A stretch of DNA of 64,000 nucleotides from Lycorma delicatula. Its lineage: Eukaryota > Arthropoda > Insecta > Hemiptera > Fulgoridae. Position 1 is the first letter of the stretch. Each line of letters begins with the position of its first letter. The notes under the pieces were generated by a model. It did no database searches. It had not been told where the DNA came from and saw nothing but the letters and a program-made list of their open reading frames with translations. This document shows positions 51,804 to 62,188 of this stretch, one piece after another. The position numbers were made by a program, and so were the translations under genes. Location: contig NC_134465.1 of assembly GCF_047948215.1 (NCBI RefSeq), positions 49,631,946 to 49,695,945 of the forward strand, in the 5' to 3' direction.

Positions 51804-53075
51804 CGAGGTGTGTAAGAAAAGTAATGAGACTGACTTTTTACTTACCGAAGTTTTTATTTTTTTCAAACAACAATATTATCCCCTTCATAGTAGTTCCCTT
51901 GGGCAGCTATACACCGGCGGAGTCGTTGTTCCCACTCCTGGTAGCAGCGCTGGAAGGCTTCAACTGGTAGGGCTTTTAACGGGTCGGTCACAGTCTTTTG
52001 AATATTCTCCAGAGTTCCAAAATGACGTCCTTTTTAGACACGTTTCAATTTCGGGAAAAGGAAAAAGTTACAAGGACTCAAATCAGGTGAATAAGGGGGT
52101 TGAGGAACCGTAGGAGTGCGTTTTGAGGTCAAAAATTCCCTGATGGAAATGGCCGTATGTGACACGGGGCACTGTCATGATGAAGCATCCACTTGTCTGC
52201 AATATCTGGTCTCACGCGAATCACTCTTTTCCTGAGCCTTTCAAGGACGCCTTTGTATGTAAAACACTTAGTTGACAGTTTGTCCTGAAGGAACAAATTC
52301 TTTATACACGATACCCCTACGGTCAAAAAAGCAAATCAGCACGGTTTTGATCTTTGATTTGCTCATTCGAAATTTTTTCGGTCGAGGAGATGACGGAGTG
52401 TGCAACTCTTCGCTTTGTTTCAGGATCGTACTAAAATATCCAGCATTCATCACCTGTGATCACACGATTGAAAAATTCTTCTTGGTCGTTGTCAATCTTC
52501 TCAAGAATATCAACGCACACGTTTCTTTGATTGTCCTTCTGTTCGGTTGTGAGGTTTTTCGGCACCAATTTCGCATGTCAAAGTCGTCTGTCAAAATTTG
52601 ATGTACGGTGAAAGTGTTTAAATTTAACTGTCCTTATTGTTAAATGACGGTTTGATCTCACACGCTCAACGTTTTCGTCAGATTTTGAAGTTGAAAGTCT
52701 CCCTGAGCGAGGTTGATCTTCAACGTCTTCTCGGCCTTCCAAAAATTATTTGTGCCGGCGGAAAAATTGTGCTCTTGATAAGCAATGTTTCCCATAGGCC
52801 TGTTTCAACTTTTCTAAGATCACACTCGCGGATTCCCCAAGTTTAACTTGATTGCACAACGTCGCTCTAAATTCCGATGCTCCATTTTCGTAACGCACAA
52901 CAAAAACACAACTTCACTGATGGCGCTGTCAAAAATAGTGTGTTGACTGAACGGAGTTGAAACTCGTACTGAGCATGTGGAAGGGATGAACAAACCGGTC
53001 TAGCACAGACCGGTAGACACAGCGTTGCCAGATCGCCCGCAGTTACCAATCTCATTACTTTTCTCACACACCTCG
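51804..53075 (-). mobile_element. Mariner inserted in the non-LTR reverse transcriptase
   Basis: TA at 51802-51803 and 53076-53077. TIRs: left CGAGGTGTGTAAGAAAAGTA, reverse of right CGAGGTGTGTGAGAAAAGTA, both followed by ATGAGA; nearly identical over about 28 bp. Length 1272 bp, the normal size for a mariner. Confidence 0.95.
51880..52880 (-). pseudogene. Mariner transposase, frameshifted
   Basis: Minus strand: around 52450 the first catalytic block (ITGDECWIFQYDPETK-like, split over frames), TPSSPRPKKFRMSKSKIKTV, LICFFDRRGIVYKEFVPSGQ, then VLERLRKRVIRVRPDIADKW, MLHHDSAPCHIRPF (second Asp block; family H-H-D-N-A-P-C-H-T-A) and a damaged third block. Several frameshifts and stops; coverage of the protein is nearly complete, so the copy is less decayed than most in this window. 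Confidence 0.85.
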
Positions 53076-53750
53076 TATTTGCATTATTTATTAACGATGT
53101 AGATGCTTACTTAGAAAGTGGAATTAATATACGCGGTAAGCTTAAACAATGATTAGCGTATGCAGATGATATTGTTTTGCTGACTCTTAATAGATTTACG
53201 TTAAAATGCATAAGTCGAAAAGTGAGAAAAATAAGTGGAAAAGTACTGTCGAATACTGGAATCTACTTGTTGAGTTGAATAAATCGAAGAGTTTATTTGT
53301 GTTCAGAAATAGCGGTAGATCGAGTAAATTCGAAAATGGTGGTTTAATAATCAAGGGGTAGCGGTCGTTGATTATTACAAGGTCTTAGGAATAGATTTAA
53401 CTTCTACATTATCTTTAAAAACAATTTTAATTTTTTAAAAAATTGTCGGCGAAGCCGGCTTCAAATAATTTAGGTTAAATAAAGATACTTCATTTGAATT
53501 TAAGCTTCACATCTTTAATGCCGTCTCCCGACCTACATTATGTTATGGGGGCCCAGGTTTGGGGTGCCAAACGGTACGAAAGTTGAACGGAGAAAGTCGT
53601 TTGTTTCTTTTTAAAAAGTTTTTTCGTTTGCCCGCTAATACTGAAGATTACGCTTTGTACCTTGAGATTGATTTATCGCCAATTTTATACACATCGTAAA
53701 GATCCATTTAAAAACTATTTTCTTCCTGCTGACACCTACTACTTATAATT

Positions 53751-55134
53751 ACTTCCTTGTACGAAGTAAAGTAAGTATTGTGATCGTGAAAAATTTTGGT
53801 TATCAGATTTCAACTGAAATATCCATTTTGACTATCCCTGAACCCATTTTGACTAGTTTCGGCATGACGTCTGTTCGTATGTATATATTTCGCATACTTA
53901 CAAAACGATTAGCCGTAGGATGTTGAAATTTTGAATTTAGGGCTTTAGTAACATCTAGTTGTGCACCTCTCCTTTTGACTGGACCGAAAGTGTCCAACAA
54001 AGCCCAAAATAAAAATAAAAATTGGATTTTGGACTTTTTCTTAAGTGCAGTAATAAGCCCTCTTTGAGAGATTTTCAACCACATATCATAAGTAGTACTT
54101 ATTTTCATTGGTTCCAGAGTTAAAGCAAAATAAAATTTTAATTATGAAATATCTTACAACGGAAGGCACATGGGTTGGAATCAGACTTATCTCCTTTTTT
54201 TAAAATTCTTTTCAACCTTTTTTTTTTTTTTAATTTAAATATATTGATTTATTAATAATTATTAACCTGTGATCGTAAAAAAGGTTTTACAATAAATAAT
54301 TATTCTATAACAATAAAAAAATTTTTTAAATCTGAAGTTATTGGTGAAATAAAATTTTATGTACTTTTAAAAATGTGCATATGTAATTTAATAGGCGTAG
54401 AAGAATAGTCATGTGATTTCCAGATCAGATTTGGTGAAACGTCTGATTATTTAATATTAATTGAAAATTATAATTTATACTCGTATTATTTTTGGATTTT
54501 CTACTTTAATTTTATTCTGGAATTTCTGTTTAATTTTTTCTACATTAAAGTTAACTACAGAGCGACTGAAAAATAGACCCTCACAAGAATAACGTATACA
54601 TTGAGGCATACTTGCGCGATCTTTAACAAATTGCAAAAAAATTCTTATCTTTTAGTTCATTATACCTCTGATATTGTCGGACATTATTCTCCGTAAGTCG
54701 GAGTTCAATATCATTTCGCTTATTTGTTTTTTGTTGCCGATCATTTAATCGCTCTGATTTGATACAATTCTTCTGATCTTAATTTGTGTACACGTTCTCT
54801 AATTTTCTCTCTCTTTATATTCATCATCCTCTCTTAATCTTTTTATTCATTTCTTGATTTTAACGTTTTCTTCCTCTTTATATATATCATCTTCTCTTAA
54901 TATTTTTATTCTTTCTTTGTTTGCAACATTTTCTTCCTTTTTTACTTTTCCTTTTTTTTAATTTAAATATATTGATTTATTAACCTTTGATTGTAAAAAA
55001 GATTCTTCAATAAATAATAATTCAATAATAACAATAAAAAAAAAATTAGAAAAAATCAGAAGTTATTAGTGAAACAACATTTTACGTACTTTTAAAAAAT
55101 GTGTACATGTAATTTAATAAGTGTACAAGGAAGT
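53751..55134. repeat. Repeat unit bounded by a 12-bp inverted repeat
   Basis: Begins ACTTCCTTGTAC (53751-53762) and ends with its exact inverse GTACAAGGAAGT (55123-55134). The first 260 bp are the repeat also seen inverted at 16165-16425. It replaces the expected 3' end of the non-LTR element. No transposase and no obvious target duplication. Confidence 0.5.
54213..54440 (+). repeat. Direct repeat, copy 1
   Basis: Shares TTTTTTTTAATTTAAATATATTGATTTATTA, GTTATTRGTGAAA and ATGTAATTTAATA blocks with 54942-55165, in the same order and spacing. The copies are about 730 bp apart. Confidence 0.7.
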
Positions 55135-55165
55135 CAATGTGGTGTCCACATCAGATTTTTTTTAC
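54942..55165 (+). repeat. Direct repeat, copy 2
   Basis: Second copy of the 54213 repeat. Similarity runs a little past the GTACAAGGAAGT terminus into CATCAGATTT, which copy 1 also has in degraded form (GATCAGATTT). Confidence 0.7.
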
Positions 55166-55389
55166 TTTTGTTAAAGTTACTTCAAAATTTCTCGTTTCCT
55201 TATGCCATACTAAACTCAACCTCCCTAGACAGACATTGTCTATGAGTATTTGGCCAACTCAGTTTTCTTTGTACTACTTTTTCTTAACAATCAATAAAGG
55301 TGTTATTATTATTCCGGTTATTTTATTTATTTTTTATTAATTCCAGGTATTTTTCACGGAAATTTTAACAGATATCTTTTTTTGATGGG

Positions 55390-55860
55390 TAAAACTAAAT
55401 AATCCTGAATGCCCGTACGGTGATGCAAGAGAAGATGACGGCAGAGCACAATTCTTTTTTGTATGCGGCAGATGGAGCACTAGAAACTAATTGCAAGCTG
55501 ATATTTGTGATATAACGCCGAAAAGTCTGGCGGAGAAGATGCTAACCAGCGAGTGGAATTAGCAGAAGATTACGAGTTTTGTAAAATCGATTCTAAGAAG
55601 CAAGAAAAAGGACCTGGGATTGAAAATGAACAGTTCAGCCAGGACAAAATAAGCAAGAAATAGCAGCAGGTACATGAGAAGTCAAATCTAGGGACCCGAA
55701 GTAAAGCGATAAGCGGTTCCAAGGTGGATTAATTGTTTGCGAACAGAGGTTAGGTTTTTTTAATGGGTAGGAGTACCGCACACCGGGGAGTACGTCATCA
55801 GTTCCCTGATGATGCTACCGGATTTTTCCTCCTCAATTATAAAAAAAAAAATAATTATTA
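55390..55860 (+). mobile_element. R1-like non-LTR retrotransposon 3' end with poly(A)
   Basis: NPECPYGDAREDDGRAQFFF and VCGRWST give the R1-type C-terminal Cys/His motif (C-x-Y-G-x-x-x-D-D-A-E-H-T-F-F-x-C-x-R-W; here the His is lost by a frameshift). In another frame come PKSLAEKMLTSEWN and SILRSKKKDLGLKM. A GC-richer 3' UTR (ACCGCACACCGGGGAGTACG) follows and ends in A11 at about 55846. Only the last 450 bp are present. Confidence 0.65.
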
Positions 55861-56524
55861 TAAATTTAACAAATAACTTGAGTAGGATTGAGACAGCCAT
55901 CTTATTAAACATTATCTAAAATCATTTGGAAGAGTCATATACACAATAATGGAGTTATATAAAAAAAACCTACAAAGTAAAGAAACCTAAAGAATTGGGG
56001 ATTCATCTGCAGAAGTAATGAGAGGCAAAAGAAATACATTAAAATATATATATATATATATATATATTTTGTTAGAATAAAAGTAGAATTAAATGGCTAA
56101 AATAAAATTCCAGTGCCAAATAACTTGGCAATCGAAGATAATTTGTGACAGAATGACCATAAAAATTTTTCATAATTAAATGATAAGAAAATTAAACAAT
56201 GTTTTATTACATAATTTTTAAGACGATCTAAAACTTTTATCACTTGCAAAAATAATACAAAAGAGAATAATAAAAAAATTTATGACTTAGAAATACATGA
56301 ATCAGTTATACATAATAGTTTACCTATGCTTACCTCATCTTACAAACAAAATTACCGTAACTATCCACATAAGAACCGCCACCGCATCAAACCCACAAGC
56401 TACTTTTAAAATTAATGAGTAAGAAAAAAACTTTAAAATATATACTCGTTTTCACCTAGATACTTCAATAAAAGTAAGATTTGGTATTAATAAAAAATGA
56501 ACAACACTCAATTTCACAAATTTA
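55861..56524. other. No gene recognised; (TA)n microsatellite
   Basis: Perfect (AT)12-type run at about 56044-56067; the remainder is plain AT-rich DNA. Confidence 0.6.
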
Positions 56525-57215
56525 TTTATTAACTAGTTTCCCGTCGCAGCTTCGGCCGCACTGTATGGTCACTTGCGTTACCAGTCGCAATCTTCTTTAT
56601 TTTACGTTTTTTCGCCACCGAGTAACCGGAGGCAGGTGAACATACAGTAATGGTGGCAGTAGCTATGTTGGATGCAAATACGCCGAAAATCGGACGATTG
56701 TTTGCAGATATATTATAAAAGCACCCTATTGTACCTCCCAAAACAGCGCCCCAGCGGCACTCTGTTACCAGTGGATGGTGATGATCGGTCTAGCCTCCCA
56801 TAAGGTGCTCGTTTATCTCACCACTTTGGCCTCTCACGCAGTCCACACGGGAAGCCAATTATTAATGAACAGAGATTCTTTAAATGTATTTAATGTTATT
56901 TTAATTAACGTAAATTTAATTGTATTATTTTGTAATATTATTCAATCAATGATTCGAATCATTCAGTTCAAATCCATCTCACACAGTGATATACTCACAG
57001 TTCACAGTTCATTAATTCAATTCAATAAGGTTTGTTCTTCAACCGGCAAATCTCCACTACTACAAATATATATTTTTTCAAGATGAAATATATTTAAAAA
57101 CCTTCTCAGTTATGCCAAGACACATGGGTCAAAATTTGGTTGCGGATGATCAAGTAGTTTTTTTGTTCATCTCGAGCAAACAAAAACCCTCTTCCTCTTT
57201 ATATATTAGCATAGA
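56525..57215. repeat. Unclassified dispersed repeat, GC-rich left part
   Basis: The left part starts AACTAGTTTCCCGTCGCAGC, much richer in G+C than the region; the right part (56895-57212) is the repeat also found at 46640-46972. It ends TTTATATATTAGCATAGATG, like the 46632 and 46972 ends. No coding motif; could be a Helitron-type or other non-autonomous element. Confidence 0.45.
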
Positions 57216-57238
57216 TGTTATTATAAATGAATAAATAA

Positions 57239-57418
57239 CTATTTAAAATTGTAAACATCCCAGTTAATCACATTCTTCTTCAGTTTCTTATCAATTTTAT
57301 GATCCAGAATCCAGTCTTTGTCCTCTTCGTTTTCCCATTGGATATCATCTTCTGTCCAACCAAGAAATTCTATATAACCAAGAAATTCTGTTTTCAGTCT
57401 AATTATCACACAATTTAA
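57239..57418 (-). CDS. Unidentified terminal coding exon (candidate)
   Basis: Minus strand, ends with TAG at 57241-57239. Encodes about 59 residues ending EEDKDWILDHKIDKK, then LKKNVINWDVYNFK. Composition is protein-like: four Trp, many Asp/Glu/Lys, unlike chance frames here, which are Phe/Ile/Tyr-rich. A possible acceptor (GACTGAAAACAG) would start the exon at 57387; the frame stays open to 57418. An 18-19-bp tandem duplication (AACCAAGAAATTCT twice, 57360-57392) adds a GYIEFLGW-type repeat. I do not recognise the protein. It could be the last exon of a host gene or of an unknown mobile element; no other exon was found nearby. Confidence 0.35.
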   Translation of the reverse strand, partial: LNCVIIRLKTEFLGYIEFLGWTEDDIQWENEEDKDWILDHKIDKKLKKNVINWDVYNFK

Positions 57419-59029
57419 TCACTCATCGAGTAATCTGAGCCTTCAAATCTATTCTAAAATACAAAGAATTCTAAACTTCAAATGTGTTTTTGAGAATTAT
57501 GATTTTTAACTTGTACTTTTTCTCACAACACAGAAAATGTTGCAATATATTTTTAAAATTTATTCTTGCTTTTTAAAAAGAATTTAAAAACAATTAAAAT
57601 TTTTACAATACAAATATTTATGTTAAATAATACTTTCACAATATATTTTTGAAAAAAGTTTTTTTTTAATTAATTGTAATTTTTTCCATTCAAAAAATAC
57701 AAATCTTTATTGATAAAATTGAAAAAGCATTAAAAAATTAACAATGATTCCTGAGAAAGTAAATAGAAATATATGAATGCTTTAAAATCTAAAAAAAATT
57801 GATAAAAACTAAACATCCAACATGCTTTATCTCTACTATAACTAAGGATTTGGTTAGAGGAGTGCTGTTGCGCCATGATAATAGTTTGCGTAACTGAGTA
57901 ATATTATTAAATTTCTTTATACATTACTTTATTTTCAACAAAATTTATCTAATATATACTGTCTATTAACATTTAAAGCAAATGTGCTACCTCAGTTAAT
58001 TTTTTTTTTGTAATTTTAATTTCACAGACTTTTCTATTTCTTGATATTTTAATGATGTTTTATAATACTAAAATCTTGATTAAAAATTTGTATTAGTACG
58101 AATAAGCTTGTACATGTAAGTATGTATATTGCTTTTCTATTAAACTTTACCTATTCCCATATCTTTTATCAAGTTAGGAATTTCTTGCAGAAACATATTT
58201 AATAATTTAAAACACTATCCAAGACATAACAATAAAAGCTCTATATATTTTTATTAACTTTTGAGATTTCAATCTAAATGACTAAAGATTTTTTTATTTA
58301 TGTATTAGTTACAGACAAATCATTTCCAAAAATTGAAAAGTCATTCCCAAAGAATAACAAGCAACCAATGCTATTCCTTATAAAGGAAAATGAGGAGTGA
58401 AATGATTAACTGCCATCTTGTCACAGAGCCAAACAGTATGTAAATTAGTATCCCAATCTCTAAAATATAGGTGATATTCAGCCCTACTGTAGATGCCATT
58501 TTGTTCACCAAAAACACTATGTAATAATCATTTTTCTCAAAGAGATCAATTCGTAACTGATGTTATATGCTCACAAATGTTTTACATGGATTTCAACTAT
58601 AAAGAGACTAGTACAGATACATAATAAAAAAAAAATTGGTCAGATACATCGGTAATATTGTTTTATTTATTATTATTCGGAAATGTTCAGTAACAATAGA
58701 TTATTCTTTTTATAAACACTGAATTAGATGATACAATGAACAAGTGAACACCATATATTTGCGATTAAAGCACTCTTATAAAGTGGCACGTTTTATGGCT
58801 GAGCAACAATTGTTTCAAAGCTATTTCATTATAAATTGTAATGATGCGATGTCATCAGCCCGTAACAATAAAGTTTCAGTTGAAAAATTTTGAAAAAATT
58901 ACTTCAGTTTTGAATAAAAAAGAATGTACATACACCTAAAAAAAAAACAGGAGAGGTGCAATGTTACGAAGCCGTGAACAGCCTTGTCATTCAGTTTTAT
59001 TTGACCTGTTGCTACGATTAAAGGTGATA
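57419..59029. other. No gene recognised
   Basis: AT-rich. A short plus-strand piece at about 57853-57890 reads GVLLRHDNSLRN and may be a scrap of a mariner second catalytic block. Confidence 0.45.
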
Positions 59030-59735
59030 GGATTTGCTGATGATATAGTGATGCTAGCTGAGAGTAAAAAAGATTTGAAGAAACAATGAATCACACGGAT
59101 GAAATCCTACGCAAGAACTACTGCATGAAGATGAACAAGAACAAAACGAAAGTGATGAAATGTAGTAGAAATAATGTAGATGAACCACTGAATATAAAAA
59201 TAGGAAGAGAAAAGATTACGGAGGTGGAAGAATTTTGTTATTTGGGAAGTAGAATTACTAAAGATGGACGAAGCAGGAGTAATATAAAATGCCAAATAAC
59301 ACATGCAAAACGAGCCTTCATTCAGAAATATAATTTGTTTACATCAAAAATTAATTTAAACATCAGGAAAACATTTTTGAAAGTATGTGTTTGGAGCGTA
59401 ACTTTATATGGAAGTGAAACTTAGATCGGAGTACCTGAGAAGAAAAGATTAGAAGCTTTTGAAATGTGGTCCTATAAAAGAATATTAAAAATCAGATGGG
59501 TGGATAAAGTGACAAATGAAGAGGTACTGCGGAAAACTGATGAAGAGAGAAACATTTGGAAAATATAGTTAAAAGAAGAGACAGACCACATATTAAGGCA
59601 TCCTGGAACAGTCGCTTTAATACTGGAGGGACAGGTACAAGGGAAACATTGTATGACTGATACTAGATAGGGAATCTTGGAGAGCTGCATAAAACCAGTC
59701 AAATGACTGAAGACAAAAAAAAACTGGTACTTGTT
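59030..59735 (+). pseudogene. Non-LTR retrotransposon 3' end (RT YADD to tail)
   Basis: GFADDIVMLAESKKDL is the RT catalytic motif (FADD instead of YADD). The open frame 59086-59424 continues: MKMNKNKTKVMKCSRNN, ITEVEEFCYLGSRITKDGRS, CQITHAKRAFIQKYNLF and VCVWSVTLYGSET, followed by a TAG. Later come PEKKRLEAFEMWSYKRILKI and a degraded C-terminus. It ends AATGACTGAAGAC plus A-tract. The last 150 bp are nearly identical to 43573-43785, so both are one family (CR1/RTE-like by protein pattern). Confidence 0.78.
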
Positions 59736-59999
59736 GATCACTTGTTCAAAAGGATTCTTCATCAGAATTTGCACATACACCCATAAAATTCAATAACTAT
59801 AGTCATTAAATGTTACTAATCGAGTAAATGAACAAAACTTCCAGCATCAAATAACAAACAACCTGATGAAAAATATTACTGCATTGTACAAAAGTCATCA
59901 TGTGGTAGGAAATATCACCATCCCCTAAAATAATTGGTAATTTTTTTTTTTTTAGAACAATTATGAGAATATTGTTACTGTTAAGTCAGAACAATATAT

Positions 60000-60400
60000 G
60001 TTAATGAAAGAAGATCTCCTCAAATAGCAGAAAAATCTGAAACAACTCAGATATGTGGTTCTGAGAGGATGATGGCAACCAATCATACAACTAGGAAATC
60101 AACTAATGCAATTATTCGATTGTTTCCAGATCACATTATCACCAGACATAAAGATGTTCCTTGGGCCGGGAAGATTGTTGGATCTCACAACATACAATTT
60201 TTTCTCATGGGATTATTTGAAGAGAAAGGCATTTAATGATTCATTCCCATGAAATGTTATAGATCTCAAAGAAATATATTTGTTAACTTATTACAATTCC
60301 AAAGAATATTTACATCGTGTGCAGGAAAATATAAAGACTTGATTTGAAGAATCTGTGAATTGAAATATGAAGGTAATTTCGTAAACCATCAGGAAAAAAA
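60000..60400 (+). pseudogene. Tc1/mariner transposase C-terminal relic
   Basis: MMATNHTTRKSTNAIIRLFP, DHIITRHKDVPW echo the second catalytic block to the F-P-G-x-x-I-S-R-x-G-D-x-x-W-P segment of DUF4817-type transposases. Then come FFLMGLFEEKGI and IDLKEN-like text in other frames. Very decayed, no ends. Confidence 0.45.
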
Positions 60401-62131
60401 ATTTTTTTACTTGCTTTTTTTTAACTCGCAATGCTTTTTTTTCATGTTTGTCCTCAAATCTTGCATCCTTAATTTAACATACTTCCTGATATTGCCTACT
60501 GATGAAATTTTGCAAAGTTACTAAGGTCGGGTGACAATACAATATTCTACCATACTTTTGCAAACATCCCCCTGTATGGGGGTAAATTAAAGAAATGTAA
60601 CAATACATAAATTCATATATTTTATAAATATACTAGAAATTTCAATATATGATGTTATTCTTGAAATCCAAATTAACCTACTAATTAAACTCTTGCAATG
60701 TATAATAATTTGATTAAAGTATGACTAAAAAGTAAAAAGCATTTTTTTTTTAAATCCTGAAAAGTTTTTGTAATAATATTTTGGAAAAATTGAACCTTCA
60801 GAAGTAGTGCTTAAGATTTAAAATGATTTTCTTAAATGTATTTAAGAAATTCAAATAATTAAATATCATGAAATACATCAATTTTTAGTACAAGTTGTAG
60901 TTTAAATATAGAACCAAAAAAAATTATTTAATCTTTAAAATCCCCTGCTTTATTGAAACACAAATTAATAATCAAATTATGACTAATCAATAAATTATCA
61001 TTCAAAATTAATTGATTACAGCAATATATTGCGTAAATAATGACAGCAAATAACAATATAAACATTTATGTATAGCAATAAAATCATATAATGTCATTAT
61101 ATTTTAGCACTGACGTATATTATATGCTTAAATATGAGAAACTTTATTATTATTTAACATCACCAGTATACAAATTTTAAACAGAACATTATCACACAGT
61201 ATTTTTCTGAATCTATATTAAGATGTCAGAAGATTACATAATAGATTTCTTGAAATTACAAACTGATTAATTTATAAATATATTTCAAGTAAGCTCAATT
61301 CCATTACCTGTTTTTGAATCCCTGAAACAAGCTGTTTCATACTATTGTTAAAATAAATAACAGTATAAACATTTAATTATTGTATGTTTATAAAATTAAG
61401 GCAAAGTGGAGGAAAATCTAAGTTATTTCATCCTGAGTAATTTTAAAATCATCAATGAAATTGTTTCATTTCAAAATTTACATCCACAGCTGAACATAAT
61501 GTTATTTCAGAACAGAAGGAAACACAACAATTTTTTGATTTACATTAGCTATCCCAGTTTTTCTTATAGCTGACAAATGTCAAGCACCACCTAAGATATA
61601 AGAGGCACAAGATAAAGTGGCTTTCTATGAAAGTAATGATGTTAATTTAATTGCTACTCTTTATAGTGAATGGAATGGACTTTATTTCTGTCGCCTTAGT
61701 TTGCCTACATACAAATATATATCCCAATTAGTGAAGAACAAAAAAATAAAATCATTTCATTCCTCATTTTCATTAAGTCTGACTTAAGATGCTCGTTATT
61801 CTGTTATTTATTATGGATATGGAACTTAAAATGTTCATACAAATTCCATTTGGAAGGTCCCAGCAGCTTCAAATTACAGCCAGGCGTGGGATTTTTTATA
61901 CACTATAAAATTTATACACCATATTCCCATGCAAAACCTTCAAAGTTATATAGATGGTGAATCAATCATCTGCAGACATAATATACGATAATAAAAAAAA
62001 AATCATTGATAGAAAATTTTCATAAATAATTTACAAAAGAAAAAGAAATCTAAAACTTTAAAACTGCAAGTGTCTGCAAATGAATTTGAAGCTTAATGAA
62101 TTAAATTCATAACATTAAAACAACGTTGACG
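60401..62131. other. No gene recognised
   Basis: AT-rich; no protein motif or paired ends on either strand. Confidence 0.5.
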
Positions 62132-62188
62132 ACAGTTGTAGGACTGTCACACGGATAAAGTTGCATTCTGGGAAAGTCCTATAACTGT
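62132..62188. repeat. Stem-loop, 14-bp stem
   Basis: ACAGTTGTAGGACT at 62132-62145 pairs with AGTCCTATAACTGT at 62175-62188 (one G-U or G/A difference) across a 29-nt loop. Function unknown. Confidence 0.6.

Larger units (their letters stand above)
48890..53745 (+). mobile_element. AP-endonuclease non-LTR retrotransposon relic, split by a mariner
   Basis: An ORF1-like part (about 48894-49640) is followed by an ORF2-like part (about 49680-53745) on the plus strand, with an intact-looking mariner inserted at 51804-53075. The 3' end is not present: the sequence runs into another repeat at about 53751. The 5' boundary is uncertain and could lie near 48310, where base composition changes. Confidence 0.75.
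49680..53745 (+). pseudogene. Non-LTR ORF2 relic: AP endonuclease and reverse transcriptase
   Basis: Endonuclease: NVASILGKLKLVEFIYCLPK, HDIILLFETFVSDEADILK (Glu of the catalytic L-x-E-T), FITGDFNGRFGD (G-D-F-N), and DHLPIIKLKFKL (S-D-H-x-P-I). Linker: WFDRECQKE. RT: FVDFPSAFDRVDCPSF (first catalytic Asp block; family D-x-x-x-A-F-D), FSGVQQGCLLSPIL interrupted by the mariner, continuing FALFINDVDAYLESG and LAYADDIVLLTLNR with an intact YADD. After the RT: YGGPGLGCQTVRKLNGESRL-like text and FKKFFRLPANTEDYALYLEI. Frameshifts and stops are spread over the whole length. Confidence 0.8.

Noticed and set aside
53803..54108. 101-codon minus-strand open frame
   Set aside because: Lies inside the dispersed repeat shared with 16.2 kb; no protein motif, and the other copy does not keep the frame.
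53521..55860. One single retrotransposon running from 48.9 to 55.86 kb
   Set aside because: The RT before 53.7 kb (SPIL/FALFINDV, YADDIVLL) is not of the R1 type, while the 55.4-kb tail has R1-type Cys motif text; they are better read as two different elements.
57853..57890. Mariner second catalytic block (GVLLRHDNSLRN)
   Set aside because: Only about 12 residues match and no neighbouring block or TIR supports it; mentioned as a possible scrap only.
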